The notes under the pieces were generated by a model. The model searched no databases, was not told the DNA's origin, and saw only the letters and a list, made by a program, of their open reading frames with translations. A stretch of DNA of 64,000 bases from Candidatus Binatia bacterium (GTDB taxonomy: Bacteria > Desulfobacterota > Binatia > UBA12015), in the NCBI GenBank assembly GCA_036563615.1, contig DATCMB010000021.1, forward strand, positions 1 to 64,000, read 5' to 3'. The position numbers and the translations under genes were made by a program. Numbering within the stretch: position 1 is the stretch's first letter; every line of letters begins with the position of its first letter. Positions 9,266-17,098 of the stretch are shown here, one piece after another.

Positions 9266-9529
9266 GAGCGAGAACCCGGTCGACTTCCCCTCGAACAACC
9301 AGCGCGTCGGGTGCGCGCGATCAACCCTTCCCCCCACGCACGACAGCGTATCGGACGGCGCGCCCCACGAGCCAGCCGTCGCCGCGGCGCCCAGAATCGG
9401 CCGTGGCAGCAAAAATCAGTTTTTTGTCGGAAACGATCATCGACCCGGCGCGCTCGCCGCTGCTACGCGTCGCCCCGTGTCGTCGCGGAGCGCTCACGCG
9501 CGCTCGCCGATCGAGAGGGAGACGTGGGC

Positions 9530-10969
9530 ATGACAAGGACGTCAGGCACTGTTTTCGCGATGGCGCCGGGCGGCGCCGCATGGCTCCGTGCAGGGCTCGT
9601 GGCGGCAACCGTCGCGCTCGGCATCGGTACCGGCTTCGCAGCATTGCCTCCGAACTGCACGGGGAAGAATCCCGTCACGTGCACCTTCGCATACAACGGC
9701 ACGGACGGCACCGACGGCAGCGTGCAGACGTTCACCGTGCCGGAGAAGGTCCGCGTGCTCACCATCGACGCCTGGGGCGCGCAGGGCGGCGGCGAGCTCG
9801 GCGGGCTCGGCGGTCACGAGCGCGCGATGATCGGCGTCACGCCCGGCGAGACGCTGTACATCCACGTCGGCGGCCAGCCCGGCGGATCGACGGGCGGGTA
9901 CAACGGCGGCGGAGACGCTCACCTCGGCCTGGCCGGAGGCGGTGGCGCGAGCGACGTGCGCCGGGCGCCGGGCGGCCTGAATGACCGCGTGGTCGTCGCC
10001 GGCGGTGGCGGCGGCGAGGGTGAGAAGAGCCCGTTCGCCATCGGGTTGCCGACGACCCCCGTCGAAGGCGGCGCCGGCGGCGCGATGCCGGGGACGCGCA
10101 GCCCCGCCTGCACGGAGTCGATCTTCGCCGTCTGTGGCGGCGGCGGCAGCACCACCGGCGGCGTGGCCGGCTTCTGCGTCAACAGCACCGGCAAGCCGTC
10201 CGCCGGCGCCGAAGGCGTGGGCGGATCCGGCAACACCTGCGGGGCCGGAGGCGGCGGCGGGTACCTCGGTGGCGGCGGTGGAGGCCTCGACGGCATCATC
10301 GAGAACGGCGAGACCCTGTTCTTTGGTCCGGGCGGCGGCGGCTCGGGCCACGTCCTGGATGGCGTCCGCCAGCTGCAGGAGCAGGGAGTGCGCTCGGGGC
10401 ACGGCTTGGTGACCATCACGTACGGCACCAAGCCGGTGGTGCCGGTCGGCAACGTCGTGTGCCCGTGGATCTCGGGCACGGCGAAATTCGCCAAGCCCCT
10501 GAAGAACACGCCGAGCACCAAGCCGGTGAAGCTCACGCTGAAGCTCACGGGCAGCTGCGACGGCTCGGGTGTGGTGGGAGGCAAGGCGCCGATCACCGAC
10601 GTCACCGTGAACGCGACCCTGCAGCTCGAGGCGGGCGCGACGTGCTCCCTCGCCCCGTACGCAGCGAGCAAGCCGCAGAAGCTGCAGGTGAAGTGGCAGG
10701 GGCGAAATGCCCGCAACAAGCCGATCATGGTCGCCACGACGAAGACCACGATCGCGGAGCCGTTCCAGTACTCGGTGAACGCATCCGAGTTCCAGCTTCG
10801 CAGTCCGGTGCTGACCGATCCGAAGAAGCCCTTCGTCAACGACAACGTTCTGATGGTGATCGGCGTCCTGGTCCCACCGGCCGTGCAGCAAGCGATGTGC
10901 GAGTCGCGCGAGGGCTTGAAGCAGGTCGACGTCGTCGGCGGCATCGCCGCGTTCGACTTCGTGCCGTAG
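9530..10969 (+). CDS. exported glycine-rich protein
   Basis: A 479-residue exported protein with a signal peptide over the first ~38 residues (AAWLRAGLVAATVALGIG) and an AGGGAG-type ribosome site (GAGAGGGAG) 8 nt before the ATG. Residues ~45-300 form a Gly-rich domain with repeated GGG/GGGG runs spaced by short variable segments (LGLAGGGGASDVRR, VVVAGGGGG, GPGGGGSGHV), resembling the Gly-rich lectin-like repeats of bacterial surface proteins. Residues ~305-479 form a separate non-Gly domain with three to four Cys, beginning VCPWISGTAKF and ending IAAFDFVP, that I do not recognise. The gene is monocistronic, followed by a strong hairpin terminator. A structural or adhesive role is plausible. 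Confidence 0.88.
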   Translation: MTRTSGTVFAMAPGGAAWLRAGLVAATVALGIGTGFAALPPNCTGKNPVTCTFAYNGTDGTDGSVQTFTVPEKVRVLTIDAWGAQGGGELGGLGGHERAMIGVTPGETLYIHVGGQPGGSTGGYNGGGDAHLGLAGGGGASDVRRAPGGLNDRVVVAGGGGGEGEKSPFAIGLPTTPVEGGAGGAMPGTRSPACTESIFAVCGGGGSTTGGVAGFCVNSTGKPSAGAEGVGGSGNTCGAGGGGGYLGGGGGGLDGIIENGETLFFGPGGGGSGHVLDGVRQLQEQGVRSGHGLVTITYGTKPVVPVGNVVCPWISGTAKFAKPLKNTPSTKPVKLTLKLTGSCDGSGVVGGKAPITDVTVNATLQLEAGATCSLAPYAASKPQKLQVKWQGRNARNKPIMVATTKTTIAEPFQYSVNASEFQLRSPVLTDPKKPFVNDNVLMVIGVLVPPAVQQAMCESREGLKQVDVVGGIAAFDFVP

Positions 10970-10995
10970 GCGCGCACGGCCCCGACCCGTCACGA

Positions 10996-11033
10996 CCCGC
11001 CGCGCGCGGCACGGACGCGCGCGGCGGGTTTCC
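10996..11033 (+). terminator. strong intrinsic-type hairpin after the Gly-rich gene
   Basis: A perfect 13-bp inverted repeat, CCCGCCGCGCGCG (10996-11008) and CGCGCGCGGCGGG (11016-11028), with a 7-nt loop and a short TTT after the stem, 26 bp past the stop codon. The stem is complete; the T-run is short. Confidence 0.8.
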
Positions 11034-11252
11034 CTCGCTGCCGCTCGAGCGCCGCCCCCGACGGCCCGCGAGGTTCGCGCTGCGCCTCCCGCTCGCGCGC
11101 TCGTCTTCCGCGTCGGCGCGTGTGATGATGCGCGCCGGCCGAGCGTCGAGACGGACGACCGGCGTCGGTGCGCAGACCGCGGGTCCGCGCCCACAGCACG
11201 TCCGCCGACCGCTCGCCGCAACGAGCCATCACCAGCAGCGGAGGAGCAGGAC

Positions 11253-12089
11253 ATGGCGGATCACGTCGCAGGCAAGTCGATCATCGTCACGGGCGCGGGC
11301 AGCGGCTTCGGTCGGCTGGTTTCCGAGCGCCTCGCCGCGCGCGGCGCGAAGGTCGCCTGTGCCGACGTGAACCTCGACGCGGTCGAGGCGGTGAAGAAGG
11401 CGATCACGGAGCGAGGCGGCTCGGCGCTCGCGCTGCACGCGGACGTCGCGAACCTCGCCGACATGCGCGCGCTCGCGAAGGCGACCGTCGACGCCTTCGG
11501 CGCGATCGACGTGCTCGTGAACAACGCCGGCATCATGCCGCTCGCCTTCTACGCGGACCACGCGGCCGCGGTCGACGCCTGGCACCGCTGCATCGACGTC
11601 AACTTGAAGGGCGTCCTGAACGGCATCGTCGCGGTGTACGACCAGATGATCGCGCAGGGCCGCGGCCACGTGGTCAACCTGTCGTCGATCTACGGCAACT
11701 ACCCGGTCGTCGGCGCCGCGGTGTACGGCGCGACCAAGGCGGCGGTGAACTTCCTCTCCGAGTCGCTGCGCGTCGAGACGCGCGGCAAGATCAAGGTCAC
11801 GATCGTCAAGCCGACCGGCGTGCCGACCACGGGGCTCGCCGGCACGGTGATCAACCAAGCGGCTGCCGTCGGCATCCTCGGGCAGAACACGAACGAGTTC
11901 ATGGAGATGTTCGCGCAGATCACCGAGGGCCGCTTCCCGGCCGAGAACCTCGACCCGGAGAGCATCGCCTACCCGAGCCTCGCGCCCGAGTTCATCGCCG
12001 ACGCGATCGTGCACGCGATCGACCAGCCGTGGGGCGTGTCGATCGGCGACGTCACGGTGCGCGCCGCGGGGGATCACTTCATTCTGTAA
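11253..12089 (+). CDS. SDR-family NAD(P)-dependent oxidoreductase
   Basis: A 278-residue classical SDR. TGAGSGFG occupies residues 13-20, NNAGIM is the NAG motif, NLSSIYG carries the catalytic Ser and AVYGATKAAV the Tyr-x3-Lys. D39 in CADVNLD after beta-2 suggests preference for NAD(H). The C-terminal half has a long insert around ITEGRFPAENLDPESIAYP. ATG 11253 sits 7 nt after GGAGGAG. The gene stands alone between the upstream terminator and a convergent acylase gene. Substrate unknown. Confidence 0.9.
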   Translation: MADHVAGKSIIVTGAGSGFGRLVSERLAARGAKVACADVNLDAVEAVKKAITERGGSALALHADVANLADMRALAKATVDAFGAIDVLVNNAGIMPLAFYADHAAAVDAWHRCIDVNLKGVLNGIVAVYDQMIAQGRGHVVNLSSIYGNYPVVGAAVYGATKAAVNFLSESLRVETRGKIKVTIVKPTGVPTTGLAGTVINQAAAVGILGQNTNEFMEMFAQITEGRFPAENLDPESIAYPSLAPEFIADAIVHAIDQPWGVSIGDVTVRAAGDHFIL

Positions 12090-12106
12090 GTGCTCCCGAA
12101 GTCGCA

Positions 12107-12134
12107 GCGGCCGCGCGCGCCCAAGCTCGGCCGC
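12107..12134. terminator. short inverted repeat between convergent genes
   Basis: GCGGCCG at 12107-12113 pairs perfectly with CGGCCGC at 12128-12134 in the 47-bp gap between two converging genes. There is no T-run on either side, so use as a bidirectional terminator is tentative. Confidence 0.35.
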
Positions 12135-12136
12135 CC

Positions 12137-13120
12137 CTACGCCACGGCGAGGAACGCGAACGGCGCCGCCTCCTCGAACGCGCCGCTCGCGTCGCCCGCG
12201 TAGACCATCATCTCCTCGTCGCCGAGCCGCAAGCGACGCGTCGGCGCGCCGGCGCCGAAGTCGAGCTTCTTCATCTCGACCCAGAAGGTGTTCGGCGACA
12301 GCGCCGACTCGAAGAAGTAGCGCCGCGCCTTGTGGTCGAAGACCGTGCGCCAGCGCGTGGTCGAGATGTTAGGCTCGTTCGGCGTCGAGATGCCGTACGG
12401 AACGGAGACGTTGCGCAGCACGCTGAACACGCCGGCCACGGCGAGCCGCTGATCCTCGGTCTTCGGGATCGCGTCGATGTAGAACGACGCGCGCACGAAG
12501 CGGTCTGCCGCGCGGTTCGTGCCCGGCAGCATCACCGTGCCGCCGATCTCCCGCCAGTACTCGTTGATCGCGAGCTGCTTCTCGAAGATCGGCGAGTTGG
12601 TCATCACCTGGTAGCGGCGGTCGTGGTGGATGGTTTGACGCCCGTCGACGTACTCGACGATCGCGCTGTCGCCCGACGCGTCCGAGATCGCGAGGTGCAG
12701 CGTCGCGAGCCGGTCCTCGCCGGGCACCTCCGCAGTGGCGATGCGCAGCGGCGTCAGGGTCAGAGCCTTCACCGCCTCGGCGACGGTCGCGAAGTTGTCG
12801 AGGACGTACTGCGCCCACAGCGAGAGCGAGATCGCGGGGCCGCCTGCGTCCCGGTCGGGGTAGCGCGATTCGGCGAGCCACAGCAGGTTGGCCGCGAGCC
12901 CGGCCTCGTTGGCGCCGTCGGTCGTGCAGACGTCGTAGGCGGTCGCGACCAGGCTGCCGTACTTCGCGGTCCATTCGATCGAGCCCGGACCGGCGAGCCC
13001 GCCGCGCCGCACGCCGCGCGGCAGCGCCCACAGGTTCGTCGCGAGCTCGGTCTTCCAGTCCATGCTGCGCCCGGTGACGATGCGGTCGTCGACGCCGAGG
13101 TACACTACCCGCGTGCACAT
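12137..13120 (-). CDS. linear amide C-N hydrolase (choloylglycine hydrolase / penicillin acylase family)
   Basis: A 327-residue Ntn hydrolase. Met1 is followed by Cys2, which becomes the N-terminal nucleophile after Met removal; Arg18 and Asp21 (VTGRSMDW) match the catalytic Arg and Asp of bile-salt hydrolases and penicillin V acylases. NEAGLAANLLWL and VMTNSPIFEKQ supply the conserved Asn positions. The usual GNDRSSAARFVR segment is represented by PGTNRAADRFVRA. There is no signal peptide, so it is cytoplasmic and probably cleaves a linear amide such as an N-acyl amino acid or quorum signal; this cannot be resolved here. The ATG is fixed by the catalytic Cys. A -35/-10-like pair (TTCGCA, 17 nt, TCTACA) ends 8 nt upstream. 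Confidence 0.92.
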   Translation of the reverse strand: MCTRVVYLGVDDRIVTGRSMDWKTELATNLWALPRGVRRGGLAGPGSIEWTAKYGSLVATAYDVCTTDGANEAGLAANLLWLAESRYPDRDAGGPAISLSLWAQYVLDNFATVAEAVKALTLTPLRIATAEVPGEDRLATLHLAISDASGDSAIVEYVDGRQTIHHDRRYQVMTNSPIFEKQLAINEYWREIGGTVMLPGTNRAADRFVRASFYIDAIPKTEDQRLAVAGVFSVLRNVSVPYGISTPNEPNISTTRWRTVFDHKARRYFFESALSPNTFWVEMKKLDFGAGAPTRRLRLGDEEMMVYAGDASGAFEEAAPFAFLAVA

Positions 13121-13295
13121 GACGGCACTGTAGATTGCGGACCGGCAGGATTGCGAACCGGGCCACGGGTCGCGTCGCCCCGGGACGACGCCGCAGCGCT
13201 CGCCAGGGTGCACGGTCAGCCTTCTCTGCCCTTGACGGAGTCTTTGCCCCGTTCCGCTGGCGTCGGCGCCGCGGACGCGCTCTGATCCGGGCGTC

Positions 13296-14102
13296 GTGGT
13301 CGACCAGAGCATCTTCTTCCAGACGCCCGCCTGGGTCCTGGCGGTCTTGGTTATTGTTACCTTGACGATCGCGATCGAGATCGGCTTCCACCTCGGCAAG
13401 CGGGCGGCCGAGCGCCGGGCGCGCGAGGAGGGGGACGCTTCGATCGGCATCGGCGCGATCCAGGGAGCGGTGTTCGGCCTCTTCGGCCTGCTGCTCGCGC
13501 TGACCTTCTCGTTCGTCATGGGCCGGGTCGACGCCCGCCGCCAGCTCGCGGTCGCCGAGACCAACGCGATCGCCACCGCGTACCTGCGCTTCGACGTGCT
13601 GCCGGAGGCGTCGCGCACGGCGCTGCGCAGCCAGCTCCGCGAGTACGTCGACCAGCGCGTCGCGCTCGCACGGTCGAAGAACGATCCCGAGATCGTCGAG
13701 AGCGCCACCCGGCGCGTGTCCGAGCTGCAGGCGTCGATGTGGTCGATCGCGGCGGCGCACGTCCGCGAAGCCCCGGAGGCCGGCGCCTACGTCTTCGTGC
13801 TCGACGGCCTGAACGACGCGTTCGCGCAGAAGACCGCGTTCGACGCGGCGATGTTCGGGCACCTGCCGCCGTCGGTGCTGGCCTTCCTCGTCCTCACCGC
13901 GACGGTCGCAGCCATCGTCGCCGGCTACGCGCTCGGCCTCGCCGGACGCCGCCACCAGGCCGCGACCGCGTGCTTCGTCGTGCTGACGACGCTGGTCGCC
14001 TACGTCATCCTCGACCTCGACCGTCCGCAGCGCGGGCTCTTCCGCGCGCCGGTCCGGGCGATGCTGCAGCTCCAGGCGTCGATCCGTGCCGAGCAGCCGT
14101 GA
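13296..14102 (+). CDS. DUF4239 / bestrophin-like inner-membrane protein
   Basis: A 268-residue membrane protein with four predicted helices: ~11-30 (WVLAVLVIVTLTIAIEIG), ~50-72, ~188-210 and ~216-236. Between helices 2 and 3 lies a ~110-residue soluble, largely helical segment with Arg/Glu-rich text (LREYVDQRVALARSK). The RVDARRQLAVAETNAI signature after helix 2 is typical of DUF4239. Function of that family is unknown. GTG 13296 gives the shortest N-terminus ahead of helix 1; there is no clear ribosome site. Confidence 0.82.
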   Translation: MVDQSIFFQTPAWVLAVLVIVTLTIAIEIGFHLGKRAAERRAREEGDASIGIGAIQGAVFGLFGLLLALTFSFVMGRVDARRQLAVAETNAIATAYLRFDVLPEASRTALRSQLREYVDQRVALARSKNDPEIVESATRRVSELQASMWSIAAAHVREAPEAGAYVFVLDGLNDAFAQKTAFDAAMFGHLPPSVLAFLVLTATVAAIVAGYALGLAGRRHQAATACFVVLTTLVAYVILDLDRPQRGLFRAPVRAMLQLQASIRAEQP

Positions 14103-14194
14103 GCGCAACCGCGACCGCGCTCTGAGCCGCACGCGCGCCGAACGCGACCCGCGGCAGCGCCTGCTCGCGCGTCAGCCAGCTCGGGGCGCGCTGG

Positions 14195-14840
14195 TCATGC
14201 CGTCGCGTGGCGGCCGGCCGTGCGCCGGCTCAGGCAGAGCAGCCCCCACGCCAGCACGAGCTCCAGCATCAGCTTCGAGCTCTGCGTGACCAGGATGTCG
14301 TGCGCGATCGGCTCCGCGGCCTGCTCGGGGTGAAGCATCCGGCCCGTGCTGCCGAGCCCCGCAGCTCTCCCAGCTCGCGAACGCGAAGAACAGCGTCGAG
14401 CCGAGGAGCAAGCTTCTGCTCAGTCGGTCGACCGTGCCCGGCGCCTGCTGCACGAGCACGCCGACGATGAACACGAGGATCACGCCGCCGAGAGGAGGTA
14501 GAACCACGCGCCCGGCTTCGGCAGCGAGGGCCACGCCAGAACACCAGCCACGCGAGCCCCGCGACCGCGATCTGCTTCGTGTGCAGGCCCTCGCGCGCGG
14601 AGTACGCGAGCGCCAAGCACAGGACGCCGAGCTGAAACGAGTACATCGAGACGAGCGTCTCGACGGCGCCGATCAGCACCGCGAGGTCGAAGCCGTTGCC
14701 GCTCGCCGACGTGCCGCCGCGCTCAAGGAAGCGCACGTAACCCGGCAGGGCGACGTAGTTGCCGAGCACCGCGTAAAGCAGAAGAAGGATGCCGTCACGC
14801 CCAGCGCCGTGCTCGGAACCTTGCGATCCGCCTGGCTCAT
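14195..14840 (-). pseudogene. decayed polytopic membrane-protein gene (about four frameshifts)
   Basis: A minus-strand gene is visible only if frames are joined. ATG 14840 with GAGGA ahead begins SQADRKVPSTALGVTA; the frame then shifts to LLLLYAVLGNYVALPGYVRF and VETLVSMYSFQLGVLCLALAY (14600-14790), to FWWPSLPKPGAWFYLL (~14510-14540), to GVILVFIVGVLVQQAPG (14390-14470), and finally to a last segment of LHPEQAAEPIAHDILVT and LMLELVLAWGLL type ending in TGA at 14195. Joined, it would be a ~210-residue protein with about five membrane helices. I do not recognise the family. Either the gene is dead or this stretch has assembly indels; flanking genes are clean, which favours decay. Confidence 0.65.
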
Positions 14841-15076
14841 AAGGTCCTCCTCGCAAGAGGCCTCGAGCCGCGCCGCCACCTCGCGGCTTCGCGACGACAC
14901 GGGACGTCGGGCGACGAAGCGCCGCAGCCGACGGCAGACTTCCGCCGGCGGCCCGGCGTCAAGCGGAGGGAATCCACCGACTCCCCCGTGGGACGCCCGC
15001 GCTGGGAAGGCGCAGCGCCGAGGCCCTCCTCAAGTGTTTCGCCAGATCGCCGAAGGCCCTTCGGGAGGGCTGTGCC

Positions 15077-16789
15077 ATGGGGTCGATCCGGAGCTCGCTG
15101 CGGTACGGCGTGGCGGTCGCGGCGCTCGCGCTCGCGACGGTGCAGAGCGCGGGCGCGACGATGTCCGAGCTCCACTTCCTCGAGCTGGAGCCCATCGGGA
15201 CACCGTGGTTCGGCGCGCGCGAAGCGGTCCCGAGCCCGGACGGCGCCTACCTCTACGTGGCGACGACGGAAGACTTCGGCTCGGGCGGCGGCGTCGCGGT
15301 CTACGCCCGCGATGCGTCGAGCGGTCTTCTCGATCCCGTGCAGCTGCTTCACACGGGGCGCGCGCACTCCATCGCGATCAGCCCGGACGGCGCTCACGTC
15401 TACGTGGCCGTCGCCGGCGGATTCACGATCTTGACGCTGGCGCGTGACGCAGAGACCGGCACGGTGAGCCAGATCTCGTCCGTTGCCGGTCCGGAGGCCG
15501 GCACCGACGGGAACGACCTTCTCGTCGTGAGCCCGGACGGACGGCACGTCTACGCGGCCGGCTCGGGGGTGGTCTGGTACGAGCGCGACCCGGAGAGCGG
15601 CGCGCTCGGCTTCGGCGGCCGCATCGACGATCCCTTCCCCGAAGTCCCCGGGTCCGAGCTCGGCTTCGCGAGCGCGCTGGCGATCAGCCCGGACGGGAAG
15701 AGCCTCTACGTCACCGACGACGACCGACACTCGCTCCTGGTCTTTACTCTTGACGACGTGACGGGCGAGCCGACCGCGGTGCACGGCTTCGTCCAGGGCG
15801 ATGACGGCATCGATGGGCTCACTCAGGCGGCGAACGTCGAAGTGAGCCCGGACGGCCGGAACGTCCACGTGAGCGGACTGCTCGACGACGTGGCGTCCTT
15901 CGCACGCGACCCCGACGACGGAACCCTCACCTTCCTCGGCGTGGCCACCGGCCGCGGCGGCGACGCCACGACGCTCGCGATCGCGATCAGCCCCGACGGC
16001 GGGCGGCTCTACGCGCCCTCGATCTCCCCGCCGCCCTGCTGCGTCAACGAGCTCTTGGTGTTCGCGCGCGATCCCGAGACCGGCGAGCTCGCGAGGGTCG
16101 AATCCGTGCGCGCGCAGCAGGCGCCCGACTCCAACGGGCTCTCCGCCCTCAGCTCTGCGGTCGTGAGCCCCGATGGACGCCACCTCTACGTGAGCGTGGG
16201 ACTCCTCGGCGTCGCCGCGTTCCGCATCGACCCACTGTGCGCGCCCGAGCCGCTCGCGTCGTGCGCGGAGCAGCCGGCCACGGCGAAGAGCGCGCTCGTC
16301 GTCCACGACCGCCCGGGAAGCGACAAGGATTCCCTCGACTGGCGCCTGCAGCGCGCCGACGTCGCGCGCGAGGCGCTCGGCGATCCGCGCACGGACACGG
16401 ACCTCGCGCTCTGCGTCTACGCGGCGCAGGGCGACGCGTGGCGGCAGATCTCGCAGATCCACGTGCCCGCAGGCGGCACGTGCGGCGGCAAGCCCTGCTG
16501 GCGGCCGCTCGGCGGTGCCGACGCGCGGCGCGGCTTCGTGCGCCGCGACCCGCGGGCCGAGCACGGCGGCCTGCGCGAGCTCGCGCTGCGCGTCGGCACC
16601 GGCGGACGCGGCAGCGTCGTCGCGCGCCTCAAGGGCGACACCGACGGGGTGAGCGTGCCGAACCTGCCGCTCGCCGCCGATCGCGTGGTCGCGCAGCTCG
16701 CGACCGAGGGCGGCGCGTGCTGGCAGAGCACGTTCTCCGCGCCCGCGCTGGCGAGCGACGCGCGCCGCTTCCGCGACCGCGGCGATTGA
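15077..16789 (+). CDS. exported YncE/lactonase-like beta-propeller protein
   Basis: A 570-residue secreted protein with a signal peptide (AVAALALATVQSAGA) and a GGGAGGG ribosome site 7 nt before the ATG. Residues ~45-385 contain at least seven repeats of the SPDG-x-h-Y-V type (AISPDGAHVYV, VVSPDGRHVYA, AISPDGKSLYV, VVSPDGRHLYV), the blade signature of the YncE/6-phosphogluconolactonase beta-propeller. Residues ~390-570 form a C-terminal domain (CAEQPATAKSALVVHDRPG..., CWRPLGG) with paired Cys that I do not recognise. Ligand or enzymatic role is unknown; many such proteins are periplasmic or surface proteins. Confidence 0.9.
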   Translation: MGSIRSSLRYGVAVAALALATVQSAGATMSELHFLELEPIGTPWFGAREAVPSPDGAYLYVATTEDFGSGGGVAVYARDASSGLLDPVQLLHTGRAHSIAISPDGAHVYVAVAGGFTILTLARDAETGTVSQISSVAGPEAGTDGNDLLVVSPDGRHVYAAGSGVVWYERDPESGALGFGGRIDDPFPEVPGSELGFASALAISPDGKSLYVTDDDRHSLLVFTLDDVTGEPTAVHGFVQGDDGIDGLTQAANVEVSPDGRNVHVSGLLDDVASFARDPDDGTLTFLGVATGRGGDATTLAIAISPDGGRLYAPSISPPPCCVNELLVFARDPETGELARVESVRAQQAPDSNGLSALSSAVVSPDGRHLYVSVGLLGVAAFRIDPLCAPEPLASCAEQPATAKSALVVHDRPGSDKDSLDWRLQRADVAREALGDPRTDTDLALCVYAAQGDAWRQISQIHVPAGGTCGGKPCWRPLGGADARRGFVRRDPRAEHGGLRELALRVGTGGRGSVVARLKGDTDGVSVPNLPLAADRVVAQLATEGGACWQSTFSAPALASDARRFRDRGD

Positions 16790-16932
16790 CGCCGCGGCGA
16801 GCGCAGCGCGATCCGGAACGCGTGTCCCTCGCCCGGACGTAGGAGCTCGGCCGCGGCGTGACGCCGGGAGCGCTCCCGCGCTTGGCGTCCGCCGTCCCCG
16901 GACGGCGCCGAGACAGGCGCTTGCGCGTCGGT

Positions 16933-16959
16933 GAAAGTGGCACTAGTAGTGTCACTTTC
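16933..16959. promoter_or_regulatory. 27-bp operator-like palindrome upstream of the sulfatase
   Basis: GAAAGTGGCACTA (16933-16945), a central G, then TAGTGTCACTTTC (16947-16959): 13-bp arms with one mismatch. It is strikingly AT-rich for this genome and lies 140 bp before the sulfatase ATG. A possible -35 (TTGCGC, 16921-16926) with 17-nt spacing places the -10 (TAGTAG, 16944-16949) inside it, so a repressor bound here would block transcription. Size and symmetry suit a TetR/GntR-type dimer. The surrounding gap 16790-17098 holds only this site and a 38-codon ORF. Confidence 0.6.
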
Positions 16960-16973
16960 GCAGCGAGGTCACG

Positions 16974-17090
16974 ATGCAGCCAGCTCCCGATCGCGCGCGC
17001 CGGCGCTTCCGGCGCACCCCTCACGCTCGAAGCACGCTCGAGATCGTCGTCCTCGCAGGCGGCCGTTTCGTCCGGCCGCTCGCCAGGTGA
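16974..17090 (+). CDS. possible 38-residue leader ORF
   Basis: ATG 16974 with GAGG 5 nt upstream opens a 38-codon frame ending in TGA at 17090, 8 bp before the sulfatase ATG; the TGA overlaps that gene's AGGTGAG ribosome site. The product is very Arg-rich (RARRRFRRTPHAR). Its position after the palindrome and just before the sulfatase suggests translational coupling, but high-GC DNA often yields such frames by chance. Confidence 0.3.
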   Translation: MQPAPDRARRRFRRTPHARSTLEIVVLAGGRFVRPLAR

Positions 17091-17098
17091 GCGCCGTC

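Noticed and set aside
9780-10360. GGC-rich repetitive DNA as a non-coding repeat array
   Set aside because: It is the coding region of the Gly-rich domain, in frame with a signal peptide and a downstream domain.
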